DNA of 64,000 nt from Loktanella gaetbuli (GTDB lineage Bacteria > Pseudomonadota > Alphaproteobacteria > Rhodobacterales > Rhodobacteraceae), in the NCBI RefSeq assembly GCF_020531945.1, contig NZ_JAJATZ010000001.1:310001-374000 (forward strand), in the 5' to 3' direction. The notes beneath the pieces were generated by a model. That model saw only the letters and a program-made list of their open reading frames with translations. It was not told the origin of the DNA and did no database searches. Position 1 is the first letter of the stretch. Each line of letters begins with the position of its first letter. The position numbers were made by a program, and so were the translations under genes. This document shows, piece by piece, positions 58,480 through 64,000 of this stretch.

Positions 58480-59058
58480 CTATCGCGTCAGGACCAGTTC
58501 GCCATCGCGAATCTGGATGTTTGAAAATCGGCTGAGGTAGGACATGCCCAGCAGAGACCCGAACATGTCCCCACCATTGACCACGGCGGGCACGCGGGTT
58601 TCGGTCACATCTCCCAGCGTGACCAGGTCCAGCGTCACGGGGGCGGTTTGCACGATGCCGTTCGCGGTGCTGGCACTGCCCAGATACCGAAGTGTATCGG
58701 GGTCCAGTCCGATGCGCTGCGCGTCCTGCTGGCTCAGGACGATCTGCGATGCGCCGGTGTCGATGACGAAATCCACGGGCACGTCGTTCACGTCCAGCCG
58801 GATGTAATAATGCCCGTCCGCCTGTTGGGGCAGCACGATGTCACCGCCGCTGGTCACCGATTGCCGGGGCAGCACGTCACGGCTGATATCACCCCACAGC
58901 CCGATCGCGCCGATCACACCGATAAAGATCAGGCCCCAGATGCTGGCCTGTTGGGCAACCTTGCCCATGCGGCCCCGTTGACTGACGAGGTAGCTGACAA
59001 AAATTGCGCCACCCATGAGGGTGAGAAAGGTCGCCTGCATGATCTGGTCAGTGCTCAT
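58480..59058 (-). CDS. Retropepsin-like aspartic protease, membrane-anchored
   Basis: A 192-residue clan AA protease of the TIGR02281 type. Two N-terminal membrane helices (about residues 8-27 and 38-56) precede a retropepsin domain with the catalytic motif FVIDTGASQIVLS near residue 97 and the downstream GSLLGMSYLSRF. Such proteins work as dimers with one Asp from each chain, on the periplasmic side. No substrate is known. ATG 59058 is 16 bases downstream of the marC stop on the same strand. Confidence 0.87.
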   Translation of the reverse strand: MSTDQIMQATFLTLMGGAIFVSYLVSQRGRMGKVAQQASIWGLIFIGVIGAIGLWGDISRDVLPRQSVTSGGDIVLPQQADGHYYIRLDVNDVPVDFVIDTGASQIVLSQQDAQRIGLDPDTLRYLGSASTANGIVQTAPVTLDLVTLGDVTETRVPAVVNGGDMFGSLLGMSYLSRFSNIQIRDGELVLTR

Positions 59059-59074
59059 GTCGCAGATATAGGGC

Positions 59075-59701
59075 TCAGCCGCCCAGACCGAAACCCCGCA
59101 GACCGTCCAGAATGAACTGCACGGCCAAGGCGGCCAGCAGCATCCCCAGCAGGCGGGTCACCACGTTGATACCCGTTTTGCCCAGCAGTCGTTCCAGCAA
59201 TCCTGCGGCCATGAACAACACAAAGACGATGCCGATCACCAACACCATGATGCCCAGTACTGCGCCGAAACCGAGTGCGCTGTCGGTCTGGCCGGTCAAC
59301 AGAATGATCGTCGCAATACTGCCGGGGCCCGCGATCAATGGAATGGCGATGGGATAGATCGACGGGTCGGAATCAGGGTCGACATGGTCTGACGAATTGT
59401 CTTCGCGGCGGGCCTGCCTGCGTTCGAACAACATGTCGAGCGCGGTCAGAAACAGAAGAACGCCACCAGCAATCCGAAAGGCAGGCATGGAAATGCCGAT
59501 GAAATCCAGCAAGGCCTCGCCCGAAAAGGCAAAGATCAGCAGCAATCCGATCGATACCAGACAGGCGCGGATCGCGATGGCCTGCCGCTGACGGCGGGTC
59601 ATGCCTTGGGTCATGGCAACGAACAGCGGTGCCAGTCCCAGCGGGTCGATCACGATGAACATGGCGGTAAAGGCCGTGATGAGCGTGGGAATATCAGTCA
59701 T
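59075..59701 (-). CDS. MarC family integral membrane protein
   Basis: A 208-residue protein with six predicted helices. Family segments: AMFIVIDPLGLAPLFVAMTQ, in part VIDPLGLAPLFVAMT, FRIAGGVLLFLTALDMLF, PIAIPLIAGPGSIATII and the final RLLGMLLAALAVQFILDGL. MarC proteins were once thought to confer multidrug resistance, which was not supported later; the true function is unknown. It lies between the ABC-F gene (23 bases) and the aspartic protease gene on the same strand. Confidence 0.9.
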   Translation of the reverse strand: MTDIPTLITAFTAMFIVIDPLGLAPLFVAMTQGMTRRQRQAIAIRACLVSIGLLLIFAFSGEALLDFIGISMPAFRIAGGVLLFLTALDMLFERRQARREDNSSDHVDPDSDPSIYPIAIPLIAGPGSIATIILLTGQTDSALGFGAVLGIMVLVIGIVFVLFMAAGLLERLLGKTGINVVTRLLGMLLAALAVQFILDGLRGFGLGG

Positions 59702-59724
59702 GTCTCACCCTCGCAGGTCGCGTT

Positions 59725-61578
59725 TCAGGCCTTTTCGGCCTTTTCCAGTTTTTCCAAGGCCTGCATCCACATCGTCTCGGCGCGGGACAGGCCGTCCATG
59801 ACCTCGGCGTATTTCTTGTTCCAGGTCGCAAGTTCGCCAATGCGCGTATCATCATACAGGGCAGGATCGGCCAGCTTCTTGGCCAGCTTGTCGCGCATGT
59901 CGTTGATTTTCGTCACGCGTTCCTCCGCCTTGCGTGCCTCTGCGCGCAGCGCGAGGATTTCGTCGCGTGTGGGTTTGCGCACCTTGGGGGCGACCGGCTT
60001 TTCGACCTTGGCGGGTTTGTCCGGGGTCAACAGCAGTTTGCGATAGCTGGCAAGGTCGTCGTCATAGGGTTTGACGTGCCCGCCTTTAACCAGCCACAGA
60101 CGGTCGGCGACCATCGACAACAGGTGCATGTCGTGGCTGACGAGGATGACCGCACCGGTGTAGGCGGTCAGTGCCTCGACCAGCGCCTCACGGCTTTCGA
60201 TGTCGAGGTGGTTGGTCGGTTCGTCAAGGATCAGCAGATGCGGCGCGGGCAGGGTGGCCAGCAGCAGCGACAGACGTGCCTTTTGCCCGCCTGACAGACG
60301 CCCCACGGCGGTTTCCGCCTGATCGGCGCCCAGACCAAAGCCTGCCAGCCGCGCGCGCAGTTTCGCCTGACCTTCTTCGGGGCGTTCGCGGAACAGGTGG
60401 TCCAGCGGCGTTTCTTCGATCCGCAGCTCGTCCACCTGATGCTGGGCAAAGAAACCGATGCGCAGCTTGTTGGAACAGACCATGTTGCCGCGCGCGACCT
60501 CCAGGCGGCCTGACAGCATCTTGGACAGGGTGGATTTGCCCTCGCCGTTGCGGCCCAGCAGGGCGATCCGGTCGTCTTGGTCAATGCGCAGGTTCAGGTC
60601 ATGCAGGATGATCTGGTTGCCATAGCCAACGGCAGCACCTTCGGTTGCGATGATGGGGGGCGACAGTTCCTCGGGTTCAGGAAAGGTGAACACGGTGCGT
60701 GCCGCGTCGGCAGGCACACGGATGGTTTCCATCTTTTCCAGCGCCTTGACGCGCGATTGCGCCTGTTTCGCCTTGGAGGCCTTGGCCTTGAACCGGTCGA
60801 CAAAGGCTTGCAGGTGTTCGCGTTTGGCATCCTGCTTTTTCGCAGCGGAGGTCAGCAGCGCGATCTTTTCAGCGCGCTGGCGGGCGAACTGGTCGTAGGG
60901 GCCAGTGTAGTAGGTCAGCCCCTTGTTTTCGAGGTGCAGGATCCCGCCCACAGACCGGTTCAACAACTCGCGGTCGTGGCTGACGATCAGCACGGTGTGG
61001 GGGTATTTGCCGATATAGGCTTCGAGCCACAGCGCACCTTCAAGGTCGAGGTAGTTTGTCGGTTCGTCCAGCAACAGCAGATCGGGTTCGGAAAACAGCA
61101 CAGCGGCCAGCGCCACGCGCATCCGCCAACCACCCGAAAACGCAGAACAGGGCATACGCTGTTCTTCGTCGGTGAACCCAAGCCCCTTGAGGATGGTGCT
61201 TGCGCGGGCTTCGGCGCTCCAAGCGTCGATATCGGTCAGACGGACCTGAATGTCTGCGATGCGGGTCGGGTCAGTGGCGGTTTCCGCCTCGGCCAGCAGG
61301 GATTCCCGTTCGGTATCGGCGCGCAGCACCGTGTCGATCAGGCTGACCTCGTTGCCGGGAACCTCTTGGCTGACGCCGCCGATCTTCCAGCCGCGCGGCA
61401 TGTCGATGGTCCCGGTATCCAGCACCATTTCACCGCGAATGATGCGGAACAGCGTGGTCTTGCCGGTGCCGTTACGCCCCACCAATCCCACCTTGTGGCC
61501 AGTGGGAATGGTGACGGTCGCGCCCTCCAGCAGGGTGCGGCCTTCGACGGAGTATGTGATGTCAGATATTTTCAGCAT
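59725..61578 (-). CDS. ABC-F family ATPase (ribosome-associated type)
   Basis: A 617-residue protein with two ATPase domains and no membrane segment. Domain 1: Walker A GLVGRNGTGKTTL, signature FSGGWRMRV, Walker B LLLLDEPTNYLD. Domain 2: Walker A ALLGRNGEGKSTL, signature LSGGQKARL, Walker B LLILDEPTNHLD. The inter-domain linker (about 240-310) is basic and helical, and a coiled-coil tail follows residue 535. ABC-F proteins act on the ribosome E site. By domain layout it is of the Uup/YheS type; no antibiotic-resistance link is implied. Confidence 0.93.
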   Translation of the reverse strand: MLKISDITYSVEGRTLLEGATVTIPTGHKVGLVGRNGTGKTTLFRIIRGEMVLDTGTIDMPRGWKIGGVSQEVPGNEVSLIDTVLRADTERESLLAEAETATDPTRIADIQVRLTDIDAWSAEARASTILKGLGFTDEEQRMPCSAFSGGWRMRVALAAVLFSEPDLLLLDEPTNYLDLEGALWLEAYIGKYPHTVLIVSHDRELLNRSVGGILHLENKGLTYYTGPYDQFARQRAEKIALLTSAAKKQDAKREHLQAFVDRFKAKASKAKQAQSRVKALEKMETIRVPADAARTVFTFPEPEELSPPIIATEGAAVGYGNQIILHDLNLRIDQDDRIALLGRNGEGKSTLSKMLSGRLEVARGNMVCSNKLRIGFFAQHQVDELRIEETPLDHLFRERPEEGQAKLRARLAGFGLGADQAETAVGRLSGGQKARLSLLLATLPAPHLLILDEPTNHLDIESREALVEALTAYTGAVILVSHDMHLLSMVADRLWLVKGGHVKPYDDDLASYRKLLLTPDKPAKVEKPVAPKVRKPTRDEILALRAEARKAEERVTKINDMRDKLAKKLADPALYDDTRIGELATWNKKYAEVMDGLSRAETMWMQALEKLEKAEKA

Positions 61579-61620
61579 GGGCGGCGCATAGCAGAGGCCC
61601 CGCCCATGTGAAAGTGGTCA

Positions 61621-63060
61621 TCATTCGCGTTCGGCAGCGACGTCGCGGTTCCAGATCGTGGGGTCGATCCCCTTGTCCAGATTGGGATGATCGGCAAACC
61701 GGAACAGCGGTTCCTTGCCCGCCTTACGCTGTTTGAAATAGTCGATGGTCAGCGCGCGCACGGTGCCGGACAGGATCACGATGGCGACCAGGTTGATCGT
61801 CGCCATGACGGCCATGCTGGCATCGGCAAAGTTGAACACCGTCGAGACCGGCTGCACGGCCCCCCAGATCACCATCGCCATCGCCGCGACCTTGAGGATC
61901 AGCAATGGCATCCGCCCGCCAAGCCCCAGAAACTCCATCGCGTTTTCGGCATAAGAGTAGTTGCCGATGATCGAGGTAAAGGCAAAGAACAGGATGGCGA
62001 TGGCAATGAACGCAGGTCCGGCGGCACCGATGTGGGCGGACAGTGCATTTTGCGTCAGCACCATGCCCTGTGCACCATCGGGGCCATAGTCGACGACGCC
62101 GGACAACAGGATCATCAGCGCGGTTGCCGTGCAGATCACCAGCGTGTCGATGAACACACCCAGCCCCTGCACCAGACCCTGACTGGACGGGTGATGCGGG
62201 TCCGGCACAGCCGTTGCAGCGATGTTGGGCGCAGACCCCATACCAGCCTCGTTGCTGAACAGACCGCGTTTCACGCCGTTCATCAGGGCCGCCATGATTC
62301 CGCCGGTGAAACCGCCAGCCGCCTGTTCAAACCCGAATGCCGATTTGACGATCAGGGCGAACATTGCCGGCACCTCGGTGATGTTCACAACAAGCACGTA
62401 AAGCGCCACGAGGATATAGATCCCCGCCATGGCGGGCACGATGCGTTCCGCAACCTTTGCAATCGACCGGATCCCGCCAAAGATCACGATACCGGCCACG
62501 GCCGCGAGGCCCACACCGGTGGCGATCCCCGGCACACCAAAGGCGGCGGTCATCGATTCGGAAATCGAATTGGACTGCACGGCCGAGAAGATCAGGCCAA
62601 AGGACAGGATCAGGCAGATCGAAAACGCATATCCCATCGCGCGGCTGCCAACGCCGTTGGCCATGTAGAACGCAGGGCCGCCACGGTATTGGCTATCGGC
62701 GTTGCGGACTTTGTAGAGCTGCGCCAGCGTCGATTCCGCATAGGCCGTGGCCATGCCGACCAGTGCCACCATCCACATCCAGAAAATCGCACCCGGTCCG
62801 CCCAGATAGATCGCGACGGCCACACCGGCCAGGTTGCCCGTTCCGACGCGGCTTGCCAGTGAAATTGTCAGCGCCTGCAACGGCGAGATGCCAGAGGGCG
62901 AGGTATTGTTCGATCCGATGATGACACGGAAGTATTCGGGAAAATGGCGAAACTGGATAAACCCCAGTCGGATCGTGAAAAACACACCGACCCCTAGCAA
63001 CCCCCAGACCAGGACATAGCCCCACAGGATACTATTCAAAAAATCGACGATTAAGGTCAT
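61621..63060 (-). CDS. Alanine/glycine:Na+ symporter (AGCS family)
   Basis: A 479-residue, about 11-helix sodium-coupled amino acid carrier. Family features: LASRVGTGNLAGVAVAIYLG (Na+ and substrate loop), GPGAIFWMWMVALVGMATAY, in part, and KRGLFSNEAGMGSAPNIAAT near residue 285. ATG 63060 has GGGAG 8 bases upstream; the longer frame to 63111 is not needed. Substrate is D/L-alanine or glycine in characterised members. It is divergent from ndk. Confidence 0.93.
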   Translation of the reverse strand: MTLIVDFLNSILWGYVLVWGLLGVGVFFTIRLGFIQFRHFPEYFRVIIGSNNTSPSGISPLQALTISLASRVGTGNLAGVAVAIYLGGPGAIFWMWMVALVGMATAYAESTLAQLYKVRNADSQYRGGPAFYMANGVGSRAMGYAFSICLILSFGLIFSAVQSNSISESMTAAFGVPGIATGVGLAAVAGIVIFGGIRSIAKVAERIVPAMAGIYILVALYVLVVNITEVPAMFALIVKSAFGFEQAAGGFTGGIMAALMNGVKRGLFSNEAGMGSAPNIAATAVPDPHHPSSQGLVQGLGVFIDTLVICTATALMILLSGVVDYGPDGAQGMVLTQNALSAHIGAAGPAFIAIAILFFAFTSIIGNYSYAENAMEFLGLGGRMPLLILKVAAMAMVIWGAVQPVSTVFNFADASMAVMATINLVAIVILSGTVRALTIDYFKQRKAGKEPLFRFADHPNLDKGIDPTIWNRDVAAERE

Positions 63061-63195
63061 GGTTTTCTCCCTTTGGTTGTTTTCCATCGCATGGCACATC
63101 GGGGCTGCCATGGAAATGTGATTGCCCGCTTTTCAGCGGGGCGGCTGCATGGTAGGGCCGCGCCAGAAATGCATTTCATCTGAAAGAGGCTAAAC

Positions 63196-63618
63196 ATGGC
63201 TGTCGAACGTACCCTGTCCATCATCAAACCCGATGCCACCAAGCGCAACCTGACCGGCAAGATCGTCGCCAAGTTCGAAGACGCAGGTCTGCGCGTTGTC
63301 GCATCCAAGCGTATCCACCTGACGCAGGCGCAGGCCGGCAAGTTCTACGCCGTCCATTCCGAGCGTCCGTTCTTTGGTGAGCTGACCGAATTCATGGCGT
63401 CCGGCCCGGTTGTGGTGCAGGTCCTCGAAGGTGAAGGCGCAATCGCCAAGAACCGCGAAGTCATGGGTGCAACCAATCCCGCAGACGCAGCAGCGGGTAC
63501 CATTCGTGCAGAGTTTGCTGAATCCGTCGGCGAAAACTCGGTCCATGGGTCTGACTCTCCCGAGGCAGCAGCAGAAGAGATCGCATTCTTCTTCTCCGGC
63601 CTCGAACTGGTTGGCTAA
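63196..63618 (+). CDS. ndk: Nucleoside diphosphate kinase
   Basis: A 140-residue enzyme that balances nucleoside triphosphate pools through a phospho-His intermediate. The catalytic His is in NSVHGSDS near residue 117; RTLSIIKPDATKRNL and GATNPADAAAGTIRAEF are conserved blocks. ATG 63196 follows GAAAGAGGC. It stands alone with its own terminator. Confidence 0.98.
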   Translation: MAVERTLSIIKPDATKRNLTGKIVAKFEDAGLRVVASKRIHLTQAQAGKFYAVHSERPFFGELTEFMASGPVVVQVLEGEGAIAKNREVMGATNPADAAAGTIRAEFAESVGENSVHGSDSPEAAAEEIAFFFSGLELVG

Positions 63619-63622
63619 ATTA

Positions 63623-63652
63623 AAAAGGGCGGACGCAATGGTCCGCCCTTTT
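63623..63652. terminator. Bidirectional terminator between ndk and DUF4112 gene
   Basis: AAAAGGGCGGAC and GTCCGCCCTTTT form a perfect 12-bp stem with loop GCAATG. A-run and T-run flank the core, so it can stop transcription from both convergent genes. Confidence 0.9.
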
Positions 63653-64000
63653 CAGGCTGTTTGAAGGGGGCTGTTCCGTTCTGGGACGGCCCCTTTTTCA
63701 TGCAGATGTGCGCGCAGAATTGCGACGTTGCGGCGGTTGGACTTGAACTTGGCGTCGAACAGGTCGCCGATGACAGGCACTGACCCGACCAGAACATCCA
63801 GTGCGGTGTTCAATCCCATGCGTCCCATCACGTGCGGGGCAGCGCCCAGGCGTTTGGCCTCGGCCAGAATGATCAGGGCAGGGATCAAAGTCAGTGCATC
63901 ACCGATCCCCGGCACAAGGCCGATGATCGCATCATACCCGACGCGCATCCCGATCACAGGGATGCGGAACGCGCTGTCCATGCTGTGCGCCAGTTTCTCC
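63652..64000 (-). CDS. DUF4112 domain-containing protein (5' end outside window)
   Basis: At least 115 residues, with the start beyond the right edge: the frame stays open upstream of the ATG at 63981, and the sequence EKLAHSMDSAFRIPVIGMRV reads as the normal DUF4112 entry, so that internal ATG is not the true start. GYDAIIGLVPGIGDALTLIP and GSVPVIGDLFDAKFKSN are the two membrane-associated family blocks. Function of the family is unknown. Its stop codon touches the shared terminator with ndk. Confidence 0.85.
   Translation of the reverse strand, partial: EKLAHSMDSAFRIPVIGMRVGYDAIIGLVPGIGDALTLIPALIILAEAKRLGAAPHVMGRMGLNTALDVLVGSVPVIGDLFDAKFKSNRRNVAILRAHLHEKGAVPERNSPLQTA

Overview
The window is chromosomal DNA of an alphaproteobacterium of the Rhodobacteraceae, most likely a marine Roseobacter-group organism. 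The evidence is lineage-specific gene content: trgA-trgB-cysK in the order known from Rhodobacter sphaeroides, a ribosomal protein L21 with a long C-terminal fusion, the CtrA, SciP and ChpT cell-cycle regulators, olsB-olsA for ornithine lipids, BCCT osmolyte carriers beside an AcuI-type reductase, a TrmJ-type methyltransferase and a high-GC coding style. No prophage, insertion sequence, CRISPR array or conjugation gene was seen. Coding density is very high, with many ATGA or GTGA start/stop overlaps.

Layout. 0-6 kb: a penicillin-acylase family hydrolase cut by the window edge, a small membrane protein, a NUDIX gene with an early in-frame stop, an orphan polyamine-type binding protein, and a DUF2182/DUF1326/DinB operon. 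6-20.7 kb: AcuI-type reductase, two different BCCT transporters, photolyase, cyclopropane fatty acid synthase, trgA-trgB-cysK, a large MscS-type channel, AlaX and an AI-2E-type exporter. Much of this stretch fits osmotic, oxidative and photo-oxidative stress. 20.9-25.1 kb: two tRNA-Ser genes in opposite orientation flank a YeeE/YedE sulfur-import pair and katG.

25-33.5 kb: rplU(fusion)-rpmA, three GNAT acetyltransferases, obgE-proB-proA, and convergent chpT. 33.5-43 kb: ornithine-lipid acyltransferases, a degenerate ThiE-like protein, trmJ, a GDSL hydrolase, ctaA, an N-terminally shortened M32 carboxypeptidase, an ECHDC3-type crotonase, a thioesterase, and a MocR regulator divergent from a DUF1127 gene. 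43-51.5 kb: rplM-rpsI, a polyamine-type ABC transporter lacking its binding protein, TetR and PPK2, metA with a lipoprotein hydrolase, and an uncharacterised P-loop protein. 51.5-64 kb: mnmA, sciP, ctrA (preceded by a phased array of CtrA half-sites), ligA-recG, a 32-residue lipoprotein, an aspartic protease, MarC, an ABC-F ATPase, an alanine/Na+ symporter, ndk and a DUF4112 protein cut by the right edge.

Points most worth a second look: the three-half-site CtrA array before ctrA; the M32 carboxypeptidase that appears to have lost about 90 internal N-terminal residues in frame; the nonsense codon in the NUDIX gene; enzyme-family proteins without their catalytic residues (DinB, crotonase, ThiE-like); a family of double-hairpin dispersed repeats; and the small lipoprotein gene overlapping recG.
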